Assembly (NCBI RefSeq): GCF_007431345.1 | Contig: NZ_CP041730.1 | Coordinates: 4,154,001-4,218,000, forward strand | Length of the DNA: 64,000 nt | Direction: 5' to 3' | Source of the DNA: Chitinimonas arctica | Lineage (GTDB): Bacteria; Pseudomonadota; Gammaproteobacteria; Burkholderiales; Chitinimonadaceae | Shown here: one piece after another, positions 7,503-15,490 of the stretch | How the letters are laid out: each line of letters begins with the position of its first letter | Numbering within the stretch: position 1 is the stretch's first letter | Notes under the pieces: generated by a model | Databases searched by the model: none | What the model was told of the DNA's origin: nothing | What the model saw: the letters and a program-made list of their open reading frames with translations, nothing else | Position numbers and translations under genes: made by a program

Positions 7503-7718
7503 ATGAATCAACTTAAGCAATTGCACCAGCGTATCGCCGACTGGCTGCGCGAACGCCGTATCGACCGCTTCCGTGCGTTGATGGCAGCCGCCTATACCGC
7601 TGGCGACATCGTGGCTGCTCGCCGCGTACAAAGCCGCTTCCTGGGCGAAATCCGGGCGCGCTCGCCTGAACAGCGTCAGCGCATGGCTGCGTTTTGGGCG
7701 GAAAGGATCGCACGATGA
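7503..7718 (+). CDS. Hypothetical early phage protein (basic, helical)
   Basis: A 71-aa, strongly basic and helical protein (MNQLKQLHQRIADWLRERR...). The start has GAAGGA six bases upstream; an in-frame Met much earlier would run through the hairpins and is rejected. It ends in an ATGA overlap with the replication gene, so it belongs to the replication operon. No family is recognised. Confidence 0.6.
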   Translation: MNQLKQLHQRIADWLRERRIDRFRALMAAAYTAGDIVAARRVQSRFLGEIRARSPEQRQRMAAFWAERIAR

Positions 7719-8545
7719 GCAGCGTTGTTCGCCTGGTCGATTACCGCGCTGCCAAGGCCGTTGTGCCGGTGGAGGAGACTCGCATTCAGCATAGCTTTGT
7801 CGCCATCCCGACTGCGGTCGAGGATGCCCTGTTGCGCTCGCCTTTGAGCAAGCAGCAGGAGCGGGTCTTCCGCGCCATCCTGCGCAAGACCGTGGGCTAC
7901 AACAAGTCCTCGGACTTCATCGCCACCACCCAACTGGCCGAGATGGTCGCCATGGACGAGGGTGACGTTCGTCGCGCCCTGATGACCCTGGAATCCATGG
8001 GGATGATCGTGCGCGGCCAACGTCGTGCGATTGGTACCGAAATCGCGCCAAACCTTGATATATCGGGCTGGAATCTCGTTCGTGGTGAATCCCCACGTTC
8101 TACCCAGAAATCCCCACGTTCGTGTGAAATTCCCACGTCTATTCGTGGTGAATTCCCCCCCACAATAGACAACTCCAATAGACAAGTACTACCCCCTGTA
8201 GTCCCCCCAGCCAAAAAAGCGCCACGGCAGAAGCGAGCCGAGCAAACGATGCGTGCCTGGTTGGAGGCGACCAAGGCTGCTGGCGAGACGCCGATTCCTG
8301 AAGGCGACTCGGTGTTCCAGTACGCCGAGCAGGCTGGCATACCGAGAGATTTCCTGCGTCTCTGCTGGTGCGAATTCCGTGACCGTCACTCGGACGGCGT
8401 GAAGACCTACAAAGACTGGCGTGCTGCCTTCCGGCTGTGCGTTCGTGCTGACTGGTACCGGCTGTGGGCGGAAAACCAGCAGGGTGAGAAGTACCTGACC
8501 ACCGCTGGCAAGCAAGCGGCTGCGGTGCATGGGGTGGGCGAATGA
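7715..8545 (+). CDS. Phage replication protein O-like
   Basis: A 276-aa protein with a phage replication protein O N-terminal domain (winged helix, about 25-110): SPLSKQQERVFRAILRKTVG, then TTQLAEMVAMDEGDVRRAL. The domain binds the phage origin and recruits the helicase. The C-terminal half is unlike named families. The start at 7715 (MSSVVRLVDY) overlaps the previous stop. Origin repeats of the kind found inside lambda O could lie at 8093-8160, where a near-repeat of CCCACGTTCGTG/TCCCACGTTC occurs three to four times. Confidence 0.85.
   Translation: MSSVVRLVDYRAAKAVVPVEETRIQHSFVAIPTAVEDALLRSPLSKQQERVFRAILRKTVGYNKSSDFIATTQLAEMVAMDEGDVRRALMTLESMGMIVRGQRRAIGTEIAPNLDISGWNLVRGESPRSTQKSPRSCEIPTSIRGEFPPTIDNSNRQVLPPVVPPAKKAPRQKRAEQTMRAWLEATKAAGETPIPEGDSVFQYAEQAGIPRDFLRLCWCEFRDRHSDGVKTYKDWRAAFRLCVRADWYRLWAENQQGEKYLTTAGKQAAAVHGVGE
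8093..8153 (+). repeat. Iterated TCCCCACGTTC motifs inside the O-like gene (candidate origin)
   Basis: ATCCCCACGTTC occurs at about 8089-8100, TCCCCACGTTCGTG at 8112-8125 and TCCCACGTCTATTCGTGGTGAATTC at about 8129-8153, with GTTCGTGGTGAAT also seen just before. In lambda, ori is a set of iterons in the middle of gene O. The parallel position suggests an origin, but binding is not shown. Confidence 0.4.
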
Positions 8546-9936
8546 GCGACATGACCTTTCCCCCACTGCCGGTGCTGTACAGCGAGCACAGCGAACAGGC
8601 CTTGATTGCTGGTCTGCTGATCGACAGTTATGCCCTGGACCGCATTGCCGACCAACTGCTGCCGCGCCATTTCTTCGTGCCGGAATGCGCCCTGGTCTAC
8701 ACCGTGATGCTAGGCCTGTTCCACGACAACCGGCCCATCGATGTGGTGACCGTGGCGGAAGTGCTGGAACGGCGCGGCGAACTCGATGAGCTGGGCGGTC
8801 TGGCTTGGTTTTCCTCGCTGGTGCGCAACTCGGTGGGCTCGGCCAACGTGAAGCGCTACGCCGAGATCATCGTCGAAAAGGCCATGATGCGCGGTGGTAT
8901 CTCGGCAGCCTCCTCACTGGTCGAACGGCTGGAAGCAGGCGACTGGGAGCATTCGCCGACCGAGGTACTGCAAAGCGTTGCGGCGCAGATCGAGTCGCTG
9001 GCGGATACCGATGCCTGCGATGCCGACACCCTGACAGCCGCTCAAGCGGCGCACAGCGCCATGCTGGAAATCCAGGCAACGCTGGAGGCTGGCGACACAC
9101 CACGAGGCGTGCAAACCGGCATTGCCGAGCTGGATGCCGCACTGGGTGGCGGTTTCCGCGATGGCGACTTGGTGATCGTTGCCGGCCGGCCCGGTATGGG
9201 TAAGACCGTGCTGGCGATGAACATCGCCGAGCGGCTGGCCGAACGCGCCCCGGTGGTGGTCTTCAGCATGGAGATGGGCCGCGAACAATTGGGCATGCGG
9301 CAAATCGCCAGCCTGGGCAGCGTGAACCTGGGTGGGCTGATGCGCGCCGACCTGACCGAAGACGAGCGCTACGGCATGGTGGCCGCGCTGAGCAAGATCG
9401 ATGCGCTGACGCTGGAAATCGATTTCCGCCCGGCGCTGACGGTTGCCCAGGTGCGTGCCAAGTGTCGCAAGTTGCGTCGCAAGAACGGCGGCCTAGGGCT
9501 GATCGTGGTGGATTACCTGCAATTGATGCAGCACCCCGGCACGGAGAACCGCGTCAACGAAATCACCAAGATCAGCGGCGGCCTTAAGGCGCTGGCCAAG
9601 GAGATGCGCTGCCCGGTGATTGCCCTGTCCCAGCTCTCGCGCAAGGTGGAAGAGCGCATGGACAAGCACCCGCAGATGGCCGACCTGCGCGAGTCGGGCT
9701 CCATCGAGCAGGACGCCGACACGATCCTGTTCGCCTACCGTGACGAGTACTACCAGCCGGATTCACCCTACAAGGGCGTGGCCGAGATCGGTATCGCCAA
9801 GCAGCGCATGGGCGAGTCGGGCAAGTGGGTGCGAGCAGTGTTCGAGGGCCAATACAGCCGCTTCCGCAATCTGTCGCCGGGTTGGACGGCCCCGGAGCAA
9901 CCGAAGCCGGCAGCACGCAAAGGGGGCTTCGCATGA
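8542..9936 (+). CDS. dnaB: Replicative DNA helicase, DnaB type
   Basis: A 464-aa DnaB. The N-terminal helical domain spans about 10-110 and the RecA-like domain begins about residue 185 with Walker A GRPGMGKT at 215-222, Walker B LIVVDYLQLM, and an IALSQLSRKVEER arginine-loop motif. It unwinds the phage replication fork. ATGA overlaps on both sides link it to the O-like and NinB genes. Phages with their own DnaB do not need a P-type loader to steal the host helicase. Confidence 0.95.
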   Translation: MSDMTFPPLPVLYSEHSEQALIAGLLIDSYALDRIADQLLPRHFFVPECALVYTVMLGLFHDNRPIDVVTVAEVLERRGELDELGGLAWFSSLVRNSVGSANVKRYAEIIVEKAMMRGGISAASSLVERLEAGDWEHSPTEVLQSVAAQIESLADTDACDADTLTAAQAAHSAMLEIQATLEAGDTPRGVQTGIAELDAALGGGFRDGDLVIVAGRPGMGKTVLAMNIAERLAERAPVVVFSMEMGREQLGMRQIASLGSVNLGGLMRADLTEDERYGMVAALSKIDALTLEIDFRPALTVAQVRAKCRKLRRKNGGLGLIVVDYLQLMQHPGTENRVNEITKISGGLKALAKEMRCPVIALSQLSRKVEERMDKHPQMADLRESGSIEQDADTILFAYRDEYYQPDSPYKGVAEIGIAKQRMGESGKWVRAVFEGQYSRFRNLSPGWTAPEQPKPAARKGGFA

Positions 9937-10364
9937 GCGATCGCATGGAATACCGCGTCCTGGCGGAAGTGGCTCTGCGCCCCGTCATGCTGCGGGTGTG
10001 GCAGCAGGTGAAGGGGCTGGTCGATGCTGGCGTGGTGGCCCGCCTGAGGGTGGAGGCCGGCGACGCCCGCAGCAGCGAGCAGAACGAAAAGATGTGGGCC
10101 ATGTTGGCCGACATCGCTCGCCAGGTGGAGTGGTACGGCCAGTGGCTGACTGCCGAGGAGTGGAAGCACGTCTTTTCGTCGGCCTTGGAAAAGCAACGCG
10201 TGGTGCCCGCCCTGGAAGGCGGCGGCTTCGTCGTCCTAGGTGTGTCCACGCGGCGGCAATCGAAGCGCTGGTTCAGCGATATGTTCGAGTTGATGTACGC
10301 CTTCGGGTCAGAGCGCAATGTGCGCTGGTCCGCGCCGGCCTGGATGGTGGAGGCCGGCCGATGA
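9933..10364 (+). CDS. ninB: NinB/Orf-family recombination protein
   Basis: A 143-aa protein with the family's core: QNEKMWAMLADIARQVEWYG, LTAEEWKHVFSSALEK and ERNVRW near the C-terminus. Lambda NinB (Orf) substitutes for RecFOR in phage recombination and binds single-stranded DNA and SSB. The start at 9933 forms ATGA with the dnaB stop. Confidence 0.92.
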   Translation: MSDRMEYRVLAEVALRPVMLRVWQQVKGLVDAGVVARLRVEAGDARSSEQNEKMWAMLADIARQVEWYGQWLTAEEWKHVFSSALEKQRVVPALEGGGFVVLGVSTRRQSKRWFSDMFELMYAFGSERNVRWSAPAWMVEAGR

Positions 10365-10669
10365 GCATCCACAGCAAGAAACTGCGCAGCAGTGCCCAGG
10401 GCGAAGACTGCACCTTCCAGATCGCAGGCGTATGCCAGGGGCGTACCGACACGGTGGTGTTATGCCACCTGCCGGATGAAAGCCACGGGATGGGTTTGAA
10501 GGCGGATGACATCAGCGCTGCATTCGGCTGCTGGGAATGCCATGACGCCATCGACGGCCGGGCACGGCATGCCTTCGCACCGGGCGAAAAGGATTGGTAT
10601 CTGCGCCGCGCCCAAAGCCGGACCTTGCGGCGGTGGGTGGCGTTGGGTCTGGTCAAGGTGGCCGGATGA
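10361..10669 (+). CDS. YbcO-like nuclease (DUF1364)
   Basis: A 102-aa HNH/His-Me-type protein of the YbcO family: residues CTFQIAGVCQG, VVLCHLPDE, GMGLKADD and CWECHDAIDGR. Family members bind zinc and have endonuclease activity in phage recombination modules. Start and stop overlap both neighbours by four bases. Confidence 0.9.
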   Translation: MSIHSKKLRSSAQGEDCTFQIAGVCQGRTDTVVLCHLPDESHGMGLKADDISAAFGCWECHDAIDGRARHAFAPGEKDWYLRRAQSRTLRRWVALGLVKVAG

Positions 10670-10881
10670 GTCCGGATTGCCGCCGCTGCGCCGAGCTATC
10701 GGCCTTCGCCAATTGCGGCGCCATCCTGCGCGGCCGGGTGTGCAAAGCGGACGGCACGCCCTACCTGCCAGGCGCGCTCGCCGGGCCGCCCAATCCGACC
10801 GCCTGGGCAGTTCGGTGCGGTGCCTTCACAGAAACCGGCTATGCGGTCAGCCTCCCGAAAATGGGACCGCAATGGGCATGA
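10666..10881 (+). CDS. Cys-rich hypothetical protein
   Basis: A 71-aa protein with five Cys (CRRC pair at 5-8, then C17, C26, C51), so it may bind a metal. The start overlaps the YbcO stop as ATGA. No family is recognised. It belongs to the nin-like recombination block. Confidence 0.6.
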   Translation: MSPDCRRCAELSAFANCGAILRGRVCKADGTPYLPGALAGPPNPTAWAVRCGAFTETGYAVSLPKMGPQWA

Positions 10882-11345
10882 ACCCGACAACAATAGAAAG
10901 AACTATGGATTTGAAGACACTGAGTTTTACCGTTCCTGGCGAGCCACAAGGCAAGGGCCGCGGTCGTATCGTGCGGTGGGGCAAGAAGGCCGGCATCAAG
11001 ACCCCGGAGAAGACCGTCGCGTATGAGGGCCTAGTCGCCCATTGCGCTTCGCAAGCAATGAATGGCGCGGCACCTATCGATGGGGCCGTCGCCGTGACCA
11101 TACGCATTACAGTCTCGGTACCGCGCTCCTGGCCCAAGCGTCGCCGCGAGCATGCCCTCGCTGGTCACGTGCTGCCGACCACCAAGCCTGATATCGACAA
11201 TGTCGAGAAGGCGATCTTTGACGGGCTCAACGGTGTGGCCTGGCGCGATGACGTGCAGGTGGTTGAAGTCCGCAAGCAGAAGCGTTACGGCGAGCTGCCT
11301 GGTGTGGCTGTGTCCATCCAGACGCTGGAAGTGGGGGCCGCATGA
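10878..11345 (+). CDS. rusA: RusA Holliday-junction resolvase
   Basis: A 155-aa RusA: FTVPGEPQGKGRGR near the N-terminus, KPDIDNVEKAIFDGLNG with the catalytic aspartates, and WRDDVQVVEVRKQKRYG. RusA is a metal-dependent dimeric resolvase that cuts Holliday junctions and phage recombination or packaging intermediates. The Met at 10878 overlaps the previous stop; MDLKTLSFTV at 10905 is an equally family-like alternative. Confidence 0.93.
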   Translation: MNPTTIERTMDLKTLSFTVPGEPQGKGRGRIVRWGKKAGIKTPEKTVAYEGLVAHCASQAMNGAAPIDGAVAVTIRITVSVPRSWPKRRREHALAGHVLPTTKPDIDNVEKAIFDGLNGVAWRDDVQVVEVRKQKRYGELPGVAVSIQTLEVGAA

Positions 11346-11557
11346 AGATCCCCCACAACTCTATCCGCAGCAGCCTGGCTAAGCACGCTACGACCGGCAC
11401 GGCCGGCGATGCCGAACTGAAGCAACTACGCGCAGCTGCCTGGCACAAGCAAGGCGTGCTGGTGGTGCGACTGGACGATGTCCGCGACGACTGGGATCGC
11501 CTGTACCTAAGCAATATCGCAACTGAACTGTATGGACAACGTAAGGAGGCCCGCTAA
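11342..11557 (+). CDS. Hypothetical phage protein
   Basis: A 71-aa protein (MKIPHNSIRSSLAKHATTGT...), ATGA-coupled to rusA and overlapping the next start. The C-terminal part (QGVLVVRLDDVRDDWDRLYL) is a predicted strand-helix. No family is recognised. Confidence 0.6.
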   Translation: MKIPHNSIRSSLAKHATTGTAGDAELKQLRAAAWHKQGVLVVRLDDVRDDWDRLYLSNIATELYGQRKEAR

Positions 11558-12165
11558 TGGCAATTTTTAAGAGCGTGCCGCAAGCACTGCATTTCGCCTA
11601 CACCATCCAGGCTTATGAGATCGGCGCGGAAAGCGCCATGACCAAGGCACTGCGCCGCATCATGATGGAACTGGGTATCTGGGAAGAACCCGGCGCGACG
11701 AACACCTCGGTAGACTTCAGTGGCCTGGACCGCATTGAAGTCCGTGCTCAATGCGCCATGATTCGTCAGATGGTCGACGACCATTTGCCGTGGGCAGAGC
11801 GCTGCGCCATCGTGGCCCGCTATGAGCCTGCCGAGCGTGTCGAGGAAAACGGCAAGCGCCGCTTCCTGTTCTCACCGGTTCGATACCAGGCAATCCGGGC
11901 ATTGTCGGACTACTTGGCGCCGTCGTTCGGCCGGTACAACCGCGACACCATCGACCTTATCGTCGCGCGCGTCTCAGATCGCCGTGTAGTGGAAGGCAGC
12001 TACCGCGAAGTGGCAGCCAAGCTTGGGATGGCGCATACAACCTTCGCAGATGTCTACAAACGGGTCCGAGGGCGGGTGGTGGAGTTGGAGAATCAGGCCA
12101 TGGAGCGATTACTCGAACGGTTTATACCGGAAATAGTAGAAAATGAGGTCGCGTTTTCAATCTAG
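11557..12165 (+). CDS. Putative late-gene regulator (Q/antiterminator-like)
   Basis: A 202-aa protein at the end of the early rightward operon, where lambda-like phages encode Q. The C-terminal part (REVAAKLGMAHTTFADVYKR) is a clear helix-turn-helix like sigma region 4, and the middle (DHLPWAERCAIVARYE) is typical of phage antiterminators that act on late promoters. Assignment rests on the helix-turn-helix, length and position. Direct sequence signatures of Q are not decisive. Confidence 0.55.
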   Translation: MAIFKSVPQALHFAYTIQAYEIGAESAMTKALRRIMMELGIWEEPGATNTSVDFSGLDRIEVRAQCAMIRQMVDDHLPWAERCAIVARYEPAERVEENGKRRFLFSPVRYQAIRALSDYLAPSFGRYNRDTIDLIVARVSDRRVVEGSYREVAAKLGMAHTTFADVYKRVRGRVVELENQAMERLLERFIPEIVENEVAFSI

Positions 12166-12173
12166 AAGTGAGT

Positions 12174-12195
12174 GCTGGGACCAAGGAGTCCCAGC
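12174..12195 (+). other. Hairpin after the Q-like gene
   Basis: GCTGGGAC / GTCCCAGC, 8-bp perfect stem with a 6-nt loop, no U run. It lies in the 116-bp gap before the AT-rich cassette; a TTGACA at about 12216-12221 could be a -35 box for that cassette. Confidence 0.35.
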
Positions 12196-12281
12196 TTCAC
12201 TGAACCAGCGAGAATCTTGACAAAAAGACGAATTTGCTTAAAAAATGTGTTATCGCTCATCTGAAGTCATGAATATTTTCG

Positions 12282-12665
12282 ATGCAACTATACACCCTAA
12301 AAGTTATAGAATCTGACCTTTCACATGGAGGGTTAACTCTATTCAGTCAGCATGTTCACCATGAAAAGTTTGTGAGTGCCAATCTTCGGCTTTGCGGTGA
12401 GAATGCAATGCCCTACATAAAATCAGAAGAGCTTGCAATTCAATTTTTGAATGCAATCCTCCCGGTTTTAGAAAAAAAATATGGCAGCGGCTTCAAAGTC
12501 GAAATTGAAGCTTTTACAATGTCTATGAATTCGTCGGTCGCAAGTAGGAAGATTCGCAAGAAAGCAGAAGATGACTCAGATTTAATTGAGCAGCGACTTA
12601 TAGTGAATTATTTCACCCCCCGAAGATCACCTAAATTTCCGCCCCCAGGGGACGTGGTGCCGTGA
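12282..12665 (+). CDS. Unknown protein, first gene of AT-rich two-gene cassette
   Basis: A 127-aa protein (MQLYTLKVIESDLSHGGLTL...), predicted alpha/beta. Its codons are far more AT-rich than those of the replication genes to its left. No family is recognised. Its stop overlaps the GTG start of the next gene, so the two are translationally coupled and probably work together. It sits between the Q-like gene and a terminator, where lambdoid phages carry lysogenic-conversion cargo. Confidence 0.65.
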   Translation: MQLYTLKVIESDLSHGGLTLFSQHVHHEKFVSANLRLCGENAMPYIKSEELAIQFLNAILPVLEKKYGSGFKVEIEAFTMSMNSSVASRKIRKKAEDDSDLIEQRLIVNYFTPRRSPKFPPPGDVVP

Positions 12666-13645
12666 GTAAAAAAACTATTCAAATTGACAGTATCTCAGCA
12701 GAAGATCTAGGCCCTCCCGGGGTGAAGGGTGAGTTGTGTATTCTTGGTCCGTTAGGTGGAGAGCAGAAAACAGAGGAAGAGCGGCTGAATGATCAAGCTA
12801 TGCGTGCTTTTACCGTTGAAGGTCTACTTTCAAAATCGGCAAGGATGTTCGAAAACATAAGAAGTAATTTTGGCCCAGAGGATGGTGAGTCATATTTCTG
12901 TACATCCGATCTTGCAGTAGGCACAAAAATAGCTGTCCCGGCTGGGGAGGTTAAATTTAAAACAAATAGTAGGGGCGAAAAATCTTCGGTACATTTTAAA
13001 TGCGATGCAACCCATGCAACTGAAGCTAGATGTAAGTTTCTAACTGCTGCTTTGCCATTTTTGGATTACTTAAGTTATATCGGAAATTGTCCAGTAGACT
13101 TTGGGGCATTAAAAATTCTTGATGTTAAAAACAATTGCACCACCATCATGTATGTTTCACCATATCGCAAGACTTTAGTCAGGCCTCACGCACGGCTCGT
13201 TCACATTGAAATGGAACCAATTTACGCAATGTATCGCGAGGCAAAAAATTCAAATAGCGATTTTTACAAATTCCTTTGCTATTACAAAATCCTTGAAGGG
13301 ATTTTTAAAGTATTAGGGCCGGCTGCAAACAAGCAAGCGAAAGAGTTAAAAATTAATTTGAATCAAATTAACTGCGCGGTACCTGAAGCGGAAAATATGC
13401 CGGATGATTGTCTTCCGTATATCGGAAAATCAGTAAGAAGGTTTTTTGATGAGATACTAAGGGAGTACTTCAGGAATGATGTGGCGCATTTTGTAAAAGA
13501 TGATGGGGCTATCCTTAATTTGAGTAACCCGGATCATATCGATAAATTCAGTTTAATATTACACACGTGTGAATTGTGCGCACGCTTGGAGATGGAGAAT
13601 CACGAGAATATTCTTAGCCAGTTGCTTAAGAGTAAATCTATGTAG
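12662..13645 (+). CDS. MauJ-like protein with HEPN-type RxxxxH motif
   Basis: A 327-aa AT-rich gene with a GTG start overlapping the upstream stop. The C-terminal half is helical (FYKFLCYYKILEGIFKVLG near 201-219, then a long helix ending EYFRNDVAHF). Arg271-Asn-Asp-Val-Ala-His276 fits the R-x4-H motif of HEPN RNases, and the layout resembles proteins annotated MauJ-like. HEPN proteins are common toxic effectors of abortive-infection and toxin-antitoxin systems, so this may be phage-carried defence. The RNase activity is inference from the motif. Confidence 0.6.
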   Translation: MSKKTIQIDSISAEDLGPPGVKGELCILGPLGGEQKTEEERLNDQAMRAFTVEGLLSKSARMFENIRSNFGPEDGESYFCTSDLAVGTKIAVPAGEVKFKTNSRGEKSSVHFKCDATHATEARCKFLTAALPFLDYLSYIGNCPVDFGALKILDVKNNCTTIMYVSPYRKTLVRPHARLVHIEMEPIYAMYREAKNSNSDFYKFLCYYKILEGIFKVLGPAANKQAKELKINLNQINCAVPEAENMPDDCLPYIGKSVRRFFDEILREYFRNDVAHFVKDDGAILNLSNPDHIDKFSLILHTCELCARLEMENHENILSQLLKSKSM

Positions 13646-13731
13646 CCCCTCCCTCGGTTGGAATTTAGTGCTTCCACCGCCCGTACAAAGCTGGTATAGT
13701 TTTGCTACTTTCCGAAGGAAGCCACGCCTAG

Positions 13732-13762
13732 GCCCGCTCAGTTCACACTGTGCGGGCTTTTT
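13732..13762 (+). terminator. Intrinsic terminator closing the AT-rich cassette
   Basis: GCCCGC / GCGGGC stem, 14-nt loop, followed by five T, 87 bp after the cassette stop codon. Confidence 0.75.
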
Positions 13763-14075
13763 CGTTTCCGTCTTCGGGGTATGAGAAGAGGCGGCCGGCG
13801 CCGTGCTGTAACACGATGCCGACCACTTCAACGCGCAAGCTACCTGCGGTCTTAGCCAAGGCCTCTCCCCTTCGCGAGGGGCGGCGAGCCTGGCACGACA
13901 AAAATGTTTGCTATCGCCTCAGATGGCTGCACGGATAGAGCTACTGATCGCCGAGCGGCCGCGCGTCATCAATCACACTGTGTGGGCCAAGCCGACTGGT
14001 AGCAGTCTGCGACAAGGTCGCGCAACGCAACGTGCCTTTGTTCCGCAGATTGAGCACATTTATCTTTGCTGAACA
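13763..14075. other. Intergenic stretch with one weak small frame
   Basis: A 49-codon frame at 13923-14072 (MAARIELLIAERPRVINH...) reads like protein but has no ribosome site and no family. It may be a remnant. A CCTCTCCCC / GGGGCGG-type imperfect hairpin lies near 13862. Nothing else is seen. Confidence 0.25.
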
Positions 14076-14972
14076 TTACTTCGCGGCGGCCTTACGACGA
14101 CGGGCAATAGCGCCAACCATGCCTAGGCCGCCCAGCAGCATGGCATAGCTTTCCGGCTCGGGTACAGGCGCCGATATGATGCGCTGGTCATTGAGGCCGT
14201 TGTTGTCGGAAATAACCATGTAGACGTGGCCACATTCCAATGTGCAGCCTTCCGGATCGCTCCAGCGAGCAAAGGAAGTCAGCGTGTAGCTGATATCGGC
14301 TGACTGGCCGTTGGCGAAAGTACCCAGATCCACCTGGCCGAAATAGTGATCCAGCGTGAATTCCGCATAGATGCTATTGGGCTCGGTTTGGACGACTGCA
14401 TCTCCCACATCGAAACCCGATTTGATGACCGAGGCCACGCCTGCGTGGTAGGTGTAGGTCTGGGCCGAACGCCATACCGACACGCCGTTGACCAGCACAT
14501 CCGCGACGAAGCCAGCCTGATGGTCTTGCCGATCCAGGTCTCGGGTCCAGCCGCCCATCACGGACCTCACACCCTCAAGCGCCAGGTTGAATTTGTAGTT
14601 CCGGCTGCTACCGCTATTGTTGACGAAACTATCACTCCAGCTTGCGCTGGTGGTGGCAATACCGCCAACGCGCAAGTCCCGGACGTTGGCGGTCAATTCG
14701 CTACGGTCGTTCGCAGTGGCCACTAAATTCATGTACTTGCTGTGAGGTAGCTCACGGCCAGGGAGCTGAACGGGCGGCAGACTGGTGGCATCGACGTAAC
14801 TGGAGACTGGGCCGCTAGTGCTTACGCTGGCCGGGACCAGCAAGTCGGTGCGCTCCAGGCCGGCGGTATCGTAGGAAACAGTGGTGGATACATTGGCGGC
14901 GTGGGCTGTGCCTAATATCGTGACGAACAGGCTGCTAGCGGCTAGTTGTAAGGCAAGCTTGCTTGTGTTCAT
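14076..14972 (-). CDS. PEP-CTERM sorted exported protein
   Basis: A 298-aa protein with a signal peptide (about 1-25, ending TAHA) and a C-terminal PEP-CTERM signal: VPEPESYAMLLGG, a hydrophobic stretch and RRRK. PEP-CTERM proteins are processed by exosortase and go to the envelope or exopolysaccharide matrix. The middle is beta-rich with no named domain. Such a host-type surface protein is unusual inside a prophage and suggests cargo or insertion. Confidence 0.85.
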   Translation of the reverse strand: MNTSKLALQLAASSLFVTILGTAHAANVSTTVSYDTAGLERTDLLVPASVSTSGPVSSYVDATSLPPVQLPGRELPHSKYMNLVATANDRSELTANVRDLRVGGIATTSASWSDSFVNNSGSSRNYKFNLALEGVRSVMGGWTRDLDRQDHQAGFVADVLVNGVSVWRSAQTYTYHAGVASVIKSGFDVGDAVVQTEPNSIYAEFTLDHYFGQVDLGTFANGQSADISYTLTSFARWSDPEGCTLECGHVYMVISDNNGLNDQRIISAPVPEPESYAMLLGGLGMVGAIARRRKAAAK

Positions 14973-15075
14973 TGGTATTGACTCCCTGAATATGATTTTT
15001 ATGCGTGCATGCTTGTATCAGCGCGTGTGCGACCAGAGCAATGGTGCATTTGGGCTATTGCGAAGCGTATGGGGT

Positions 15076-15327
15076 GCGAAGTTGCTGTTCAAACAGCCTA
15101 CGTTGTCGGAGGAACAGGGCGGCGATACGGTGCTTGTTGATGTGCGGACTAGCGTGGCACGGCCGGCACCCGTCAACAAGCTCAGCGAAGCCGAACGCGT
15201 GCAATTGCTAGCTGTCGCCAACAGTCCAGAGTTCGCCAGCTTGCCACCCAGCCAGATCGTGTCAACGTTGACTGAGCACGACGGGGACGCGCGCACGCGT
15301 GACGATGCCGGCACCAGAACGTACTGA
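15076..15327 (+). mobile_element. IS3-family transposase remnant
   Basis: Codons for PAPVNKLSEAERVQLLAVAN and SPEFASLPPSQIVSTL (about 15163-15273) match the conserved helix-turn-helix/linker before the DDE domain of an IS3-group OrfB. The DDE domain and the OrfB start are missing, so it is a dead fragment. Immediately to its right, at 15389 on the minus strand, a start codon with a strong GAAGGAGA site opens a frame (MSDMQNVIVRATAF) that runs into the remnant, so a gene was probably cut here. Confidence 0.6.
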
Positions 15328-15490
15328 CTCATGCGCCGGTCAGGGGCGAAGGCCGTCGCTCTGACGATAACGTTCTGCATATCGCTCATGGTTGCTCTCC
15401 TTCGCGTGTGCAAGTGCCACCCGAAAAGCGGCATGAGAGCAAGTTATGCACATCTGTGCATTCCGGGCTTGATCGCCATCAAACATCCTG

